Assembly: GCA_000708525.1 (NCBI GenBank)
Contig: JMRP01000004.1
Coordinates: forward strand, 105,714-169,713
DNA: 64,000 nucleotides
Source of the DNA: Cyanobium sp. CACIAM 14
GTDB taxonomy: Bacteria > Cyanobacteriota > Cyanobacteriia > PCC-6307 > Cyanobiaceae
Direction of reading: 5' to 3'
Made by a program: the position numbers and the translations under genes. Below are positions 17,486 through 27,188 of this stretch, piece by piece. The notes beneath the pieces were generated by a model, which was not told where the DNA came from, made no database searches, and worked only from the letters and a program-made list of their open reading frames with translations. Every line of letters starts with the position of its first letter. Within the stretch, counting starts at the first letter, position 1.

Positions 17486-19270
17486 CTAGAAGAACGGTGG
17501 CACCGTCGAGGGGTAGGCGCTCTTCGGACCGCGGTGGACCACCCCCTCCTGCAGTTCCAGGGTGACCACCTCACCCATGCGGAGTTCGGCGGTGGCGTTG
17601 GCCACACCCACGATCACGGGCACCCCGAGGCGCTCGGCGATCACGGCCGCGTGGCTCTGGCGGCCCTCCTCCTCCGCGATCACCCCGCGGGCCTTGCGGA
17701 TGGCCTCCAGATAGGCCGCGCTGGTTTCCCGCACCACCAGGATCTCGCCGGGCTCGAGGCGGGCCGCATCCTCCGGGGTGCTGGCCAGCCGCACCTTGCC
17801 GCTGACGGTGCCGCTGCCGATGCCAACGCCGCGACCCATCACTGCCGACACGATGCCCACCTTCACCAGGTCGGTGGAGCCACTCACCCCTTCCAGAGTG
17901 CCGGCGGTCTGCACGACCAGATCCCCGGCGCTCAGCAGTCCCTTCTCCTGAGCCGCTGCCATCGCAACGCTGAAGGTGCGGCTGCTGGTGGCCTCGTCGT
18001 GGATCAGCAGGGGGTTGACCCCCCAGACCAGCTGCAGCTGGCGGGCCACGGCGACATCGCCGGTGATGGCCAGGATCGGGGTGCTCGGGCGGAACTTGCT
18101 GACGTTGCGGGCGGTGGAACCGGTCTTCGTGAGCGGCAGGATCGCCGCGGCGTTGAGCTGGCGGGCGATGCTGCTGACCGCCTGGCAGATGGCGTTGGGG
18201 ATGGTGGTGGCCATGTGGCTGTCCAGCACCCGCTGGGGGTAGTCGCGCTCGATGCGGCGCGCGATCTGGTCCATCGTGGCCACCGCCTCCACCGGGTAGT
18301 CGCCCACGGCGGTCTCGTTGGAGAGCATCACCGCGTCGGTGCCGTCGAGGATGGCATTGGCCACGTCGCTCACTTCGGCCCGGGTGGGCCTGGGGCTGGA
18401 GGCCATCGAATCGAGCATCTGGGTGGCCGTGATGATCGGGATGCCGAGGCTGTTGGCCTTGCGGATCAGCTCCTTCTGCAGCAGCGGCACCTCCTCGGCG
18501 GGCATCTCCACGCCGAGGTCGCCCCGGGCCACCATCACCCCGTCACAGAGGGGCAGGATGGCGTCGATGGCGTCGATGGCCTCGAATTTCTCGATCTTCG
18601 CCACCACCGGGGTGTTGTGGCCCTGGCTGCGGATCAGCTCACGGATCTCCAGCATGTCGGAGGGATTGCGCACGAAGCTGAGGGCCACCCAGTCGACCCC
18701 CTGCTGCAGGCCGAAGGCCAGGTCGCGGCGATCCTTGGGGGTGAGGGCACGGATCGAGAGCTGCACGTCGGGGAAGTTGACCCCCTTGTTGTTGGACAGC
18801 ACCCCCCCGACCGTGACCCGGCACTTCAGGGTCTGGGCCGGCCCGTCGACCTCCGTCACCACCATCTCCACCCGACCGTCGTCGAGCAGGATGCGGCTGC
18901 CGGTGGTCACCTCCTCCGCCAGGCGCTCATAGGTGACGGTGGCGATGGCGTTGTCGCAGTTGACCGAGCGGGACGTGAGCGAGAAGGTGTCTCCCTTGGC
19001 CAGGGTGATCGGACCGGCCTGGAAGCGCCCCAGCCGGATCTTGGGGCCCTGCAGATCCTGAAGGATGCCGATGTGAACGCCCAGCTCATGGGCCACCTGG
19101 CGGATGGTGGCGATCCGCTCGGCGTGGTCGCTGTGGTCGCCGTGGGAGAAGTTGAGCCGGAACGTGGTGGCACCGGCCCGGATCAGCTGCCGCAGCACCT
19201 CCGGGGATTCGGTGGCGGGTCCGATCGTGGCCACGATCTTAGTGCGACGCATGAGATCGTTGGGGGCCAT
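17486..19270 (-). CDS. pyk: Pyruvate kinase
   Basis: Last step of glycolysis, PEP + ADP to pyruvate + ATP. Recognisable elements are RRTKIVATIGPATESPEVL, the active-site region MVARGDLGVEMPAEEVPLLQK, ITATQMLDSM and DAVMLSNETAVGDYPVEAV. At 594 aa from the ATG at 19270 it is about 120 residues longer than short-type enzymes. The extra C-terminal part is a PEP-utiliser mobile-domain-like module (GEILVVRETSAAYLEAIRKARGVIAEEEGRQSHAAVIAERLG), found in many cyanobacterial and Bacillus enzymes. A start at the internal Met giving MRRTKIVA is also possible. Confidence 0.95.
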   Translation of the reverse strand: MAPNDLMRRTKIVATIGPATESPEVLRQLIRAGATTFRLNFSHGDHSDHAERIATIRQVAHELGVHIGILQDLQGPKIRLGRFQAGPITLAKGDTFSLTSRSVNCDNAIATVTYERLAEEVTTGSRILLDDGRVEMVVTEVDGPAQTLKCRVTVGGVLSNNKGVNFPDVQLSIRALTPKDRRDLAFGLQQGVDWVALSFVRNPSDMLEIRELIRSQGHNTPVVAKIEKFEAIDAIDAILPLCDGVMVARGDLGVEMPAEEVPLLQKELIRKANSLGIPIITATQMLDSMASSPRPTRAEVSDVANAILDGTDAVMLSNETAVGDYPVEAVATMDQIARRIERDYPQRVLDSHMATTIPNAICQAVSSIARQLNAAAILPLTKTGSTARNVSKFRPSTPILAITGDVAVARQLQLVWGVNPLLIHDEATSSRTFSVAMAAAQEKGLLSAGDLVVQTAGTLEGVSGSTDLVKVGIVSAVMGRGVGIGSGTVSGKVRLASTPEDAARLEPGEILVVRETSAAYLEAIRKARGVIAEEEGRQSHAAVIAERLGVPVIVGVANATAELRMGEVVTLELQEGVVHRGPKSAYPSTVPPFF

Positions 19271-19329
19271 CGGACGACCTGCTGGAAGGCCGGAAACTAC
19301 CATCCGGACTGGCCAGGGGCTCGCTAGCC

Positions 19330-19659
19330 ATGGACTTTCAGACCTACCAGCGGCGCTCCCGTGAGACCGCGCGCTATCCCGACGCGGGGGACAACCCCAT
19401 CTACCCCACCCTGGGACTCTGCGGCGAGGCCGGAGAGGTGGCGGACAAGGTGAAGAAGGTGCTGCGCGACCGCGGCGGCCAGTTCAGCCCGGAGGTTCGT
19501 GACGACCTGCTGCTGGAACTGGGAGACGTGCTCTGGTACGTCGCCCAGCTGGCCACCGAACTGGGCCTCGATCTGGAGACCGTGGCCAGCGCCAACCTCG
19601 CCAAGCTGGCCAGCCGGGCGGACCGTAACGTGATCGGAGGCAGCGGCGACCGGCGTTGA
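19330..19659 (+). CDS. MazG-like nucleotide pyrophosphohydrolase
   Basis: A 109-aa all-alpha NTP-PPase. The metal-binding pattern is visible as GLCGEAGEVADKVKK (ExxE) followed by LLLELGDVLWYVAQLATELG (ExxxD), the arrangement of single-domain MazG-like enzymes. These hydrolyse non-canonical or excess nucleoside triphosphates to monophosphate and pyrophosphate in the cytoplasm. It is divergent from pyk (59 bp). The stop overlaps an upstream ORF extension of the next gene, but that gene's real start is probably 65 bp further on. Confidence 0.88.
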   Translation: MDFQTYQRRSRETARYPDAGDNPIYPTLGLCGEAGEVADKVKKVLRDRGGQFSPEVRDDLLLELGDVLWYVAQLATELGLDLETVASANLAKLASRADRNVIGGSGDRR

Positions 19660-19724
19660 GGCAACGAAAGATCCGGCCGACAGAGACTGCGCCAACAGAG
19701 CCCCCCCTGCAGGAGACCCGGCCG

Positions 19725-20204
19725 ATGAACGGGCTGCTCCGGCTGCTCACCGCGCTCGCCCTGGGATTGGTCCTGCTGCTGGCCGCCCCAGCCCGGGCCC
19801 GGGCCGCCGATCTGCAGGTGTCGGACGTGGTGCTGGAGCTCTGCCCCAGCGGCGATCTGGCCACCCAGCCGGACCTGGCCAGGCCCATGGGTGCCAGCTG
19901 CTGGGCCCTGCGGGGGGTGGTGCTGAATCCAGGTTCCAGGCCCGTCGTGGACACCGACGTGTTCGGCCTGATCCTGGATGCCAGCGGCGAACCCGTGCTT
20001 CCCAACCGGAGCCGGGTGGGCTCCATCGGCGACATCCCTCCCGGCCGCTCCAGCTTTGCACTGCGGCTGGCGGTGCCCGCCGGAACCCCCGGTCCCCTGC
20101 GGTCGGTGAAGGTCCGTGCCAGGGGATTCAACGCGCCGGTGCGCAGCCGCGCCGGGGTTGACGACGAACTTCTGCCCCTGGAGCAGGGCCTCGCCGCGTC
20201 CTGA
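19725..20204 (+). CDS. Secreted/periplasmic conserved hypothetical protein
   Basis: A 159-aa protein from the ATG giving MNGLLRLLTALALGLVLLL; the track start at 19656 has a hydrophilic leader without coding character. It begins with a clear signal peptide with an ARARA-ADLQ type cleavage site. The mature part has two cysteines (ELCPSG, SCWALRG) that could form a disulfide, followed by a beta-rich segment (GVVLNPGSRPVVDTDVFGLILD, then IPPGRSSFALRLAVP). This looks like an immunoglobulin-like or FxLYD-type domain. I recognise no specific family. The gene is convergent to yggT (33 bp). Confidence 0.72.
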   Translation: MNGLLRLLTALALGLVLLLAAPARARAADLQVSDVVLELCPSGDLATQPDLARPMGASCWALRGVVLNPGSRPVVDTDVFGLILDASGEPVLPNRSRVGSIGDIPPGRSSFALRLAVPAGTPGPLRSVKVRARGFNAPVRSRAGVDDELLPLEQGLAAS

Positions 20205-20237
20205 GGACAGCTCACGGCAGGCCCCGCCGGCGATGCC

Positions 20238-20528
20238 TCAGTAAGCCAGGCCAGCGGAGAGGGTGGCGATGGAGGCCCCCAGCAGGCTCTGCATCAGCTG
20301 CAGGGCGATGAAGGCCAGCAGGGCCGAGAGATCCAGGCCCCCGAGGGGAGGAATGATGCCGCGGAAGGCGTTCAGGTAGGGATCGGTGATGGCGCTCACG
20401 CTGGAGAGCACCGGGTTGCTCCAGTCGAGGTTGGGAAACCAGCTCAGCAGGACCCTTGCCAGCAGCACCACGAGATAGATGCTCAGGGTCTGGGCCAGCA
20501 CCTGGAGCAGAAAGATGAGGATGTTCAT
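20238..20528 (-). CDS. YggT-family membrane protein
   Basis: A 96-aa protein from the ATG giving MNILIFLLQVLAQTLSIYLVV. It has two long hydrophobic helices separated by RVLLSWFPNLDWSNPVLSSVSAITDPYLNAFRGIIPPLGGLDLS, the conserved YggT core, in which the LxxITDPxLxxFRxxIPP segment is diagnostic. Cyanobacterial and plastid relatives (YlmG/CCB3-like) are linked to nucleoid or thylakoid membrane organisation and cytochrome b6f maturation; the role here is inferred. It is downstream of scpB on the same strand with 41 bp between. Confidence 0.88.
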   Translation of the reverse strand: MNILIFLLQVLAQTLSIYLVVLLARVLLSWFPNLDWSNPVLSSVSAITDPYLNAFRGIIPPLGGLDLSALLAFIALQLMQSLLGASIATLSAGLAY

Positions 20529-20569
20529 CGAGAAGGTCGGGTGGGTGAGGCAGCGGCCGCCCGCCAACT

Positions 20570-21181
20570 CTATGGAGAGGGTTCCTCGTCGGCGGCTCCG
20601 GCGGCTCCGGCGGCCTGCAGGCGGGCGTCCAGGGCGGCCAGATCCTCCGCCTGCAGGGAGAAGGTGCGGTGGAACTTCTCGCTGAGGCTGAGCCAGTAGG
20701 AGCGGCCGTCACTCTGGCGACGGCGCTCGATGAAATCCTGTGCCAGCAGCTCCTTGATGTGGTCATAGGCGCCGGAGCCCCGCAGCTCCACCAGTTCCGA
20801 CTGCAGCAGCCGCTTCTTGAGGGCGATGGTGGCCAGCGTCCGCAGGGCGGCAACGGAGAGATCCACCGGCAGTAGGTCCTGCACCAGATCCCCCAGGCCC
20901 GAGCGCAGCTGCAGGCTGTAGCGCCGGCCTTCCTGGTGGATCTCCAGGGCGGTGTCCCTGTGGGCGTAGTCGGCCATCAGGGTGATCAGGCCCAGCTCCG
21001 CCTCCTCCCTGCCGATGCCTGCGATGGCGGCCAGCTCGTCCAGGTCGAGGGGCCTGCCCTTGAGATACAGGATCGCCTCCAGCCGCGCCGGCAGGGAGAG
21101 GCCGGGAACGGCGCCGATCGCAGCCGCCGGCGCACCGTTCTCAGGGGAGGGTGGCGGGGCGTCGTGGTCGGGCCCGGGCAT
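20570..21181 (-). CDS. scpB: Segregation and condensation protein B
   Basis: A 203-aa kleisin-associated protein with two winged-helix domains that bind ScpA in the SMC complex for chromosome compaction. The sequence LPARLEAILYLKGRPLDLDELAAIAGI opens the first domain, and LLPVDLSVAALRTLATIALKKRLLQSELVELRGSGAYDHIKELLAQDFI is the conserved second domain. The ATG at 21181 fits; the track's 76-residue extension reads out of the ilvA gene in a different frame. The C-terminus is an Ala/Glu-rich tail. ilvA lies upstream on the same strand (43 bp). Confidence 0.92.
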   Translation of the reverse strand: MPGPDHDAPPPSPENGAPAAAIGAVPGLSLPARLEAILYLKGRPLDLDELAAIAGIGREEAELGLITLMADYAHRDTALEIHQEGRRYSLQLRSGLGDLVQDLLPVDLSVAALRTLATIALKKRLLQSELVELRGSGAYDHIKELLAQDFIERRRQSDGRSYWLSLSEKFHRTFSLQAEDLAALDARLQAAGAAGAADEEPSP

Positions 21182-21224
21182 GGTGACGTCCGGCACACGG
21201 TCTGGCGGCAACGTATCGCAGGGC

Positions 21225-22835
21225 TCAGACGCCCACCAGCCCGCCCGGGCTGGCCAGGGGCCGCTCCATCTCGCCCAGGAACAGGCGATAGGCGGGGTTG
21301 TCGGTCTCCTCCCAGTGCTGATAGGGAAGATCGGCCAGAAAGGCCTCCCACTCGTCCCGCTCCGCCGGCGGCACCTGCACTCCCACCACGATCCGCCCCA
21401 CGTCGGCACCGTGATTGCGGTAGTGGAAGATGCTGATGTTCCAGTTGGGATGCAGGGCGTTCACGAAGGCCATCAGTGCCCCGGGCCGCTCCGGGAAGAC
21501 GAACCTGTAGAGCCTCTCCACCCCCTGCTTGCGCGCATCGCCGGCGCTGGCCGGCAGGCGTCCCCCCACCATGTGGCAGAGGTGCAGCTTGGCCAGCTCG
21601 TTGCCGCTCAGATCGAGGCAGGGAAACCCCTGGGCCTCCAGATCGGCCATCAGCCGGCCGGTGTCCTGATGGCCGCTGATCTGCACCCCCACGAAGATGT
21701 GGGCCAGGCGGGGATCCGCCAGCCGGTAGCTGAATTCGGTGAGGCTGCGCTGGCCCAGGACGGCGCAGAACCGGGCGAGACTGCCGGGACGCTCCGGGAT
21801 CTCCACCGCCAGCAGGGCCTCCCGCTCCTCTCCCAGTTCGGCCCGTTCGGCCACGAAGGCCAGCCGGTCGAAGTTCATGTTGGCGCCGCAGGCCACCGCC
21901 ACCAGGGAGCGGTCCCGGAGGTGCCGCTGTGCCACATCCTTCTTCATCCCGGCCACCGAGAGAGCGCCGGCCGGTTCGAGGATCGAGCGGGTGTCCTCGA
22001 AGACGTCCTTGATGGCAGCGCAGATCTCGTCGGTGTCCACCGTGACCATGCGGTCGACGTAGCGCCGGGCCAGGGCGAAGGTGTGCTCGCCCACCTGACG
22101 CACGGCGACGCCATCGGCGAAGAGGCCCACCTGCTCCAGCCGCACCCGCTCTCCCGCCGCCAGGGAGCGGGTCATGGCATCGGCATCGCTCGGCTCCACA
22201 CCCACCACCTCCACCCGGGGCCAGAGGCTCTTCACGTAGGCGGCGATCCCGGCGATCAGGCCGCCACCGCCCACCGCCACGTAGATCGCGTCCGGGGGAT
22301 CGGAGCACTGGCGGAGGATCTCCAGGCCGATCGTGCCCTGTCCGGCGATCACGTCCGGATCGTCGAACGGGTGGATGAAGGTGAGGCCACGCTGCCGCTG
22401 CAGCCGGTGGGCCTGCTCGCAGGCCTCGTCGTAGGTGTCTCCGTGGAGCACCACCTCGGCGCCGCGGGCCGCCACCGAGCGCACCTTCATCTCCGGGGTG
22501 GTCACCGGCATCACGATCACGGCCGTGCAGCCCAGACGCTGGGCCGCCAGGGCCACCCCCTGGGCGTGGTTGCCGGCACTGGCGGCGATCACCCCCCTCT
22601 CCAGGTCCGCCCTCGCCAGGCCGGCCATCTTGTTGTAAGCCCCGCGCAGCTTGAAGCTGAACACGGGCTGGAGATCCTCCCGCTTGAGCAGCACCCGGTT
22701 GTGGAGCCGGCGGGAGAGGTTGGGAGCCGGATCGAGGGGGGATTCGATCGCCACGTCGTACACCCGGGCCCGCAGGATCCTCTGCAGGTAGGGGCTGGCC
22801 TCGGGAAAGGCGTTGTCGCAGGCGGCCTCGGTCAT
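21225..22835 (-). CDS. ilvA: Threonine ammonia-lyase (biosynthetic, two ACT-like domains)
   Basis: First step of isoleucine synthesis, threonine to 2-oxobutanoate, PLP-dependent. The PLP lysine is in PVFSFKLRGAYNK, followed by ASAGNHAQGVALAA and the glycine loop AVGGGGLIAGIAAYVK. After about residue 345 come two ACT-like regulatory modules marked by LLAVEIPERPGSLARF and YRFVFPERPGALMAF. This predicts isoleucine inhibition and valine relief, as in long-form enzymes. At 536 aa it is slightly longer than usual. It starts at an ATG divergent from dxs (95 bp). Confidence 0.96.
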   Translation of the reverse strand: MTEAACDNAFPEASPYLQRILRARVYDVAIESPLDPAPNLSRRLHNRVLLKREDLQPVFSFKLRGAYNKMAGLARADLERGVIAASAGNHAQGVALAAQRLGCTAVIVMPVTTPEMKVRSVAARGAEVVLHGDTYDEACEQAHRLQRQRGLTFIHPFDDPDVIAGQGTIGLEILRQCSDPPDAIYVAVGGGGLIAGIAAYVKSLWPRVEVVGVEPSDADAMTRSLAAGERVRLEQVGLFADGVAVRQVGEHTFALARRYVDRMVTVDTDEICAAIKDVFEDTRSILEPAGALSVAGMKKDVAQRHLRDRSLVAVACGANMNFDRLAFVAERAELGEEREALLAVEIPERPGSLARFCAVLGQRSLTEFSYRLADPRLAHIFVGVQISGHQDTGRLMADLEAQGFPCLDLSGNELAKLHLCHMVGGRLPASAGDARKQGVERLYRFVFPERPGALMAFVNALHPNWNISIFHYRNHGADVGRIVVGVQVPPAERDEWEAFLADLPYQHWEETDNPAYRLFLGEMERPLASPGGLVGV

Positions 22836-22930
22836 CGATCCAGTGTCGCAAGCCGACCCCGAACGGTGGCATCCGCCGCCGTACGGCTGGGGGAACCCCG
22901 TAGATTGGCCGTCTGGAACCAGGGAACGGC

Positions 22931-24850
22931 ATGCATCTGAGCGAGCTGAGCCATCCGAATCAGCTGCATGGTCTGAGCACCGCCGAACTCGAAGCCATCG
23001 CCCGCCAGATCCGCGAGAAGCACCTGGAGGTGGTCTCCACCAGCGGCGGACATCTGGGTCCGGGTCTGGGGGTGGTGGAGCTCACCCTCGCTCTCTACCA
23101 GACCCTCGATCTGGATCGCGACCGGGTGGTCTGGGACGTGGGGCACCAGGCCTATCCCCACAAGCTGGTCACCGGCCGTTACAAGGATTTCCACACGCTG
23201 CGCCAGCAGGGCGGCGTGGCGGGCTACCTCAAGCGCAGCGAGAGCCGCTTCGACCACTTCGGCGCAGGCCACGCCTCCACCAGCATCTCCGCGGCCCTGG
23301 GCATGGCCCTGGCCCGCGACCGGCGCGGCGAGGATTTCCGATGCGTCGCCGTGATCGGCGACGGGGCCCTCACCGGAGGCATGGCCCTGGAGGCCATCAA
23401 CCATGCGGGCCACCTGCCGCGCACCCGCCTTCTGGTGGTGCTGAACGATAACGACATGTCGATCTCCCCGCCGGTGGGTGCTCTCTCCACCCACCTCAAC
23501 CGCATGCGGCTCAGCAAGCCGGTGCAGTTTCTCTCCGGCAGCGCCGAGGAGGCCGTGAAGCATCTGCCGTTCCTCCACGGCGAACTGCCCAGCGAGCTCA
23601 AGACCCTCAAGGAGAGCATGAAGCGGCTCGCGGTCCCCAAGGTCGGAGCGGTGTTCGAGGAGCTGGGTTTCACCTACATGGGCCCGATCGACGGTCACGA
23701 CATCCCCGAGATGGTGCGCACCTTCCAGGCGGCCCACCGCTGTGACGGCCCGGTGCTGGTGCATGTGGCGACCACCAAGGGCAAGGGTTACCCCTATGCC
23801 GAAGCCGACCAGGTGGGCTATCACGCCCAGTCGGCCTTCGACCTGGCCACCGGCAGGGCCTACCCCTCGAGCAAGCCCAAGCCGCCCAGCTGGAGCAAGG
23901 TGTTCGGCCAGACCCTGGTGAAGATCTGCGAGCAGGACTCCCGCGTGGTCGGCATCACGGCCGCCATGGCCACCGGCACCGGCCTCGATCTGCTCGAGAA
24001 GGCCTTGCCCAACCAGTATTTCGACGTCGGCATCGCCGAGCAGCACGCCGTCACGATGGCTGCGGGCATGGCCTGCGAAGGCCTCCGGCCGGTGGTGGCC
24101 ATCTACAGCACCTTCCTGCAGCGGGCCTACGACCAGCTCATCCACGACGTGGGCATCCAGAAGCTGCCCGTCACCTTCGTGCTCGATCGGGCCGGGATCG
24201 TCGGTGCCGACGGCCCCACCCACCAGGGCCAGTACGACATCAGCTACCTGCGGGCCGTTCCCAACTTCACGGTGATGGCTCCGAAGGACGAGGCCGAGCT
24301 GCAGCGCATGCTGGTCACGGCGATCGCCCACGACGGGCCCTGCGCCATCCGCTTCCCCCGTGGGGAAGGGGAAGGGGTGCCCCTCATGGACGAAGGCTGG
24401 CAGCCCCTCGAGATCGGCCGCGCAGAGCTCCTCACCGACGGCGACGATCTGCTGATCGTGGCCTATGGCGCCATGGTGGCCCCTGCCATGGCAACCGCCG
24501 GGTTGCTGCAGGAGAAGGGCCTGCGGGCGGCGGTCGTCAACGCCCGCTTCCTGCGTCCCCTCGACGAGGCCCTGATCCTGCCCCTGGCGCGTCGCATCGG
24601 CCGGGTCGTGACGATGGAGGAGGGAGCCCTGCCCGGTGGCTTCGGTGCCGCGGTGGTCGAGAGCCTCAACGACCATGCGGTGCCGGTGCCCGTGCTGCGC
24701 ATCGGCATCCCCGACGTTCTGGTGGACCATGCCAGCCCCCAGCAGAGCAAGGAGAGCCTCGGGCTCACGCCAGTCCAGATGGCCGACCGGATCCTGGAGC
24801 GCTTCGGACCGGTCTCCCGGGCCACCGTTCCTGCCGCCGTTGCGGTCTGA
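22931..24850 (+). CDS. dxs: 1-deoxy-D-xylulose-5-phosphate synthase
   Basis: Thiamine-diphosphate enzyme that starts the MEP isoprenoid pathway, feeding carotenoids, phytol and quinones. The N-terminal [22 protein letters not shown], the TPP-binding motif [18 protein letters not shown] ending in [15 protein letters not shown], and the transketolase-like segment [16 protein letters not shown] are all present. At 639 aa it is full length. It begins at an ATG; the downstream FAD-oxidoreductase gene starts inside its last codons. Pairing with a putative isoprenoid- or pigment-modifying flavoenzyme fits the pathway. Confidence 0.97.
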   Translation: MHLSELSHPNQLHGLSTAELEAIARQIREKHLEVVSTSGGHLGPGLGVVELTLALYQTLDLDRDRVVWDVGHQAYPHKLVTGRYKDFHTLRQQGGVAGYLKRSESRFDHFGAGHASTSISAALGMALARDRRGEDFRCVAVIGDGALTGGMALEAINHAGHLPRTRLLVVLNDNDMSISPPVGALSTHLNRMRLSKPVQFLSGSAEEAVKHLPFLHGELPSELKTLKESMKRLAVPKVGAVFEELGFTYMGPIDGHDIPEMVRTFQAAHRCDGPVLVHVATTKGKGYPYAEADQVGYHAQSAFDLATGRAYPSSKPKPPSWSKVFGQTLVKICEQDSRVVGITAAMATGTGLDLLEKALPNQYFDVGIAEQHAVTMAAGMACEGLRPVVAIYSTFLQRAYDQLIHDVGIQKLPVTFVLDRAGIVGADGPTHQGQYDISYLRAVPNFTVMAPKDEAELQRMLVTAIAHDGPCAIRFPRGEGEGVPLMDEGWQPLEIGRAELLTDGDDLLIVAYGAMVAPAMATAGLLQEKGLRAAVVNARFLRPLDEALILPLARRIGRVVTMEEGALPGGFGAAVVESLNDHAVPVPVLRIGIPDVLVDHASPQQSKESLGLTPVQMADRILERFGPVSRATVPAAVAV

Positions 24851-26084
24851 CGCCGACCTCCACTGCCAGGTCCTGGTGGTGGGGGCCGGTCCCTCCGGAG
24901 GGGATCTGGCGCGTCGTCTGGCCCGCGAAGGGGTGGATGTGCTGCTGGTCGACCGGCTCGCCGATCTGGGCCGCTCCGCCTTCAGCAGCGCCGCCCTGCC
25001 GATCGAGACCATGGACGCCTTCGGTCTGCCGGCGGAGGTGGTGGGGAGCCGCTGGCGGGAATGGCAGCTCATCGGCCCTGGGAGCGCGACCCGACGCTGG
25101 GCGTCCCGGCAGCCCCTGGGTGTCGTGCTCGACTTCGGCGCCCTGCGCCGCTGGCTGGCCGGTCAGTGTCGCCAGTGGGGCGGGCGGGTGGAACTGGGGC
25201 TCCAGGCCTGCTCCAGCCACCAGGATGGCGAGCGGATCACCACGCTGCTGCGCCGCGCCGATGGCAGCCTCCTGCGGGTCAGCAGCGCCTGGGCGGTGGA
25301 CGCCAGCGGCCAGGCCAGGTCCCTGCTGGGGGATCCCCCTCCGGCCCTCCGGCGGGGGGACGAACTGGTGCGGGCCGCCGGCCTCGAGTGGCTGCTGCGG
25401 GTGCCCCTCGAGTGCTGGCAGGCCTGGGCGGAGCGGCTCAGCTTCTGCCTCGGCAGCGACTGGGTACCGCAGGGCTACGGCTGGATCTTCCCGATGGAAC
25501 CCGGAGTGCTCAAGCTCGGCGTCTGCCGGCTGGTGGATCCGGGCCGCCGCCAGCCTCCGCTCGGGGGCCTGATGAACGATCTGGGCCGGCGTCTGCTCGG
25601 GCTCGGATCGGACGGCACCGGCATCGAGGTGCTGGACCGCCACGGCGGTCTGGTGCGCAGCACGATCCGGCGGCGCGAGGCCCATCAGCGTGGCCGGCTG
25701 CTGGGCCTCGGGGACGCGGTCAGCACCGCCAACCTGCTTGGCGGCGAAGGCATCCGCCACGCCCTGACCAGCAGCGCGGTGCTGGCCCCTCTGCTGGTGC
25801 GGGCCCTGGACGAGGACCTGAGGAGTCCGGCTGCTCAGGAGCGCACCCTGAAGGCCTACGCGCCGCTGCTGCGGCGTGCCCTGGGCTGGCGCTGGTCACT
25901 GAGCGGGCGGCTGGCCCGGCACACCTGGCTGGGGCTGCACGGGCCGTCGATGGATGGCCGTCTGGACCTGGTGCTGCGGCAACTCGAAGGTCGCAGGGCC
26001 GAGGATCTCTCGGCCCTCTTGTTCGGCTATCGCTTCGAGCGCTACGGCCTCAGGGCGATGCCCTACCTGCTCGGCTGGCGCTGA
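24840..26084 (+). CDS. FAD-dependent oxidoreductase (geranylgeranyl reductase / lycopene cyclase-like)
   Basis: About 414 aa, starting at a TTG (24840) that overlaps the dxs stop; no ATG or GTG is available before the Rossmann motif. The dinucleotide fold [29 protein letters not shown] is intact. Later come [19 protein letters not shown] and [24 protein letters not shown]. The latter is the conserved GDA motif of the geranylgeranyl reductase/lycopene cyclase group of flavoproteins. Its position behind dxs suggests isoprenoid or pigment modification, but the substrate cannot be inferred reliably. It is convergent with psaK (15 bp). Confidence 0.8.
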   Translation: MRSDADLHCQVLVVGAGPSGGDLARRLAREGVDVLLVDRLADLGRSAFSSAALPIETMDAFGLPAEVVGSRWREWQLIGPGSATRRWASRQPLGVVLDFGALRRWLAGQCRQWGGRVELGLQACSSHQDGERITTLLRRADGSLLRVSSAWAVDASGQARSLLGDPPPALRRGDELVRAAGLEWLLRVPLECWQAWAERLSFCLGSDWVPQGYGWIFPMEPGVLKLGVCRLVDPGRRQPPLGGLMNDLGRRLLGLGSDGTGIEVLDRHGGLVRSTIRRREAHQRGRLLGLGDAVSTANLLGGEGIRHALTSSAVLAPLLVRALDEDLRSPAAQERTLKAYAPLLRRALGWRWSLSGRLARHTWLGLHGPSMDGRLDLVLRQLEGRRAEDLSALLFGYRFERYGLRAMPYLLGWR

Positions 26085-26099
26085 GGGCCCGAGGTCCGG

Positions 26100-26357
26100 T
26101 CAGAGGACGCCGCGGGAGGAGAGGCCGAGGATCGTGCCCATGCCCAGGATGTGGCCCAGCGCGGTGGTGCCGAGCATGGCGCCGTGGCTGAAGCCGCCGA
26201 AGAAGCTGTCGTTGGGCAGCTTCAGCCCCACGTTGGGCTGCTGGATGGTGGCCTTGCCGATGGCGATGGCGATGACGTTGCAGACGATCATGACCAGGGC
26301 CACCTTCGGAGACCAGCTGATCGAAGCGGGAGCCATGGCCAGGAGAGGAGCGATCAT
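26100..26357 (-). CDS. psaK: Photosystem I reaction center subunit PsaK
   Basis: An 85-aa membrane protein with two hydrophobic helices. SWSPKVALVMIVCNVIAIAIGKATIQQPNVGLKLP is the typical PsaK first helix and loop, and the second helix GFSHGAMLGTTALGHILGMGTILGL follows. PsaK sits at the outer edge of photosystem I, binds chlorophyll and carotenoid, and helps couple antenna (IsiA or phycobilisome) to the core. The start matches the family with a short cleavable-looking leader (MIAPLLAMAPAS). About 66 bp separate it from the next gene upstream. Confidence 0.93.
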   Translation of the reverse strand: MIAPLLAMAPASISWSPKVALVMIVCNVIAIAIGKATIQQPNVGLKLPNDSFFGGFSHGAMLGTTALGHILGMGTILGLSSRGVL

Positions 26358-26423
26358 GTTGGACTTGCCGACGCCCCATCTTCCGGGCGAAGGCCTCCGG
26401 CGCCCCGCCCCCTTAAGACTTGT

Positions 26424-26819
26424 TCACCTTGCCGCTGTCGGCTGGGCGGGCGATTCGACGGCGGGGCGGGTGCCCGGGGGGATGCCTGATGTCGATGCTC
26501 CTGTCTGCCGCGTCCGGAAACCGAGCAGCACCAGCAGATTGCTCAGGGTCAGGAAGGCTTCGGCCCCCCCGTGCAGGGGATCCACGTCGGCCAGCTGCCG
26601 TCCATAGAGCGCCTTCGCCACCACGGCGGCGGCGATCGTGACCGCCACGAACACCAGGGTGAGGCGGAATCCCTGCAGGGCCAGTCGTGGGAAGGCCCGC
26701 ACCTGGCGGGCCCACCAGAGAAAGGCCAGATAGGGCACCAGGGAGAGCACGAAGAACGGGGCCGGATCCACCCCACCGAGCCGCTCGAACCACTCCGCCC
26801 ATGGAAGGGTTGCGCTCAC
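26424..26819 (-). CDS. DUF3593 membrane protein
   Basis: About 131 aa from the GTG at 26819, which overlaps the stop of the upstream DUF2499 gene by 4 nt. The opening SATLPWAEWFERLGGVDPAPFFVLSLVPYLAFLWW and the second and third helices (GFRLTLVFVAVTIAAAVVAKALYG; AEAFLTLSNLLVLLGF) fit the cyanobacterial/plant DUF3593 family. The longer 227-aa track ORF is the same frame extended through the upstream gene. The C-terminal tail is low complexity and Pro/Thr-rich. Function is unknown; the DUF2499-DUF3593 pairing is common in cyanobacteria, which suggests one complex. Confidence 0.8.
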   Translation of the reverse strand: MSATLPWAEWFERLGGVDPAPFFVLSLVPYLAFLWWARQVRAFPRLALQGFRLTLVFVAVTIAAAVVAKALYGRQLADVDPLHGGAEAFLTLSNLLVLLGFRTRQTGASTSGIPPGTRPAVESPAQPTAAR

Positions 26820-27133
26820 GGGGCCTGTTCCTCGCCGCTGAGCCGCTGCAGGCGCAGCAGATTCCAGGCGGCCAGGGCGAGGGCCACGTTGCCCAGGCCG
26901 GTGAGAGCCGCCTGCAGCACCACCAGTCCCCTGAGGTCGGGGCTGTTGTCGAAGAGGTGCCAGGTGCAGGCGGCCATGGCGCTCACCAGCGCGGGCACCA
27001 TGGCCAGGGACAGCCAGCGCCAGCCCCCTTCCCGCCGCCGGCGGCCGAAGGCCTGCACGGCCAGGATCGCCAGCACCCATTCGAGCACCGAGGTGATGTG
27101 GATCCACCAGGTGGGCAGCGACAGCGCGTGCAT
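26816..27133 (-). CDS. DUF2499 membrane protein
   Basis: A 105-aa protein with three hydrophobic segments. It starts MHALSLPTWWIHITSVLEWVLAILAV, the conserved DUF2499 opening, and contains SAMAACTWHLFDNSPDLRGLVVLQAALTGLGN, also conserved. The family occurs in cyanobacteria and chloroplast genomes of land plants' relatives and is presumed to be a thylakoid or plasma membrane protein of unknown function. Translation is coupled to the following DUF3593 gene by a GTGA overlap. It is divergent from csaB with about 55 bp between. Confidence 0.82.
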   Translation of the reverse strand: MHALSLPTWWIHITSVLEWVLAILAVQAFGRRRREGGWRWLSLAMVPALVSAMAACTWHLFDNSPDLRGLVVLQAALTGLGNVALALAAWNLLRLQRLSGEEQAP

Positions 27134-27188
27134 GAAGAGGACCTGGTGTGATCCGTAATGTACGGAGCCATCACCGCCGCTGCGTCGG

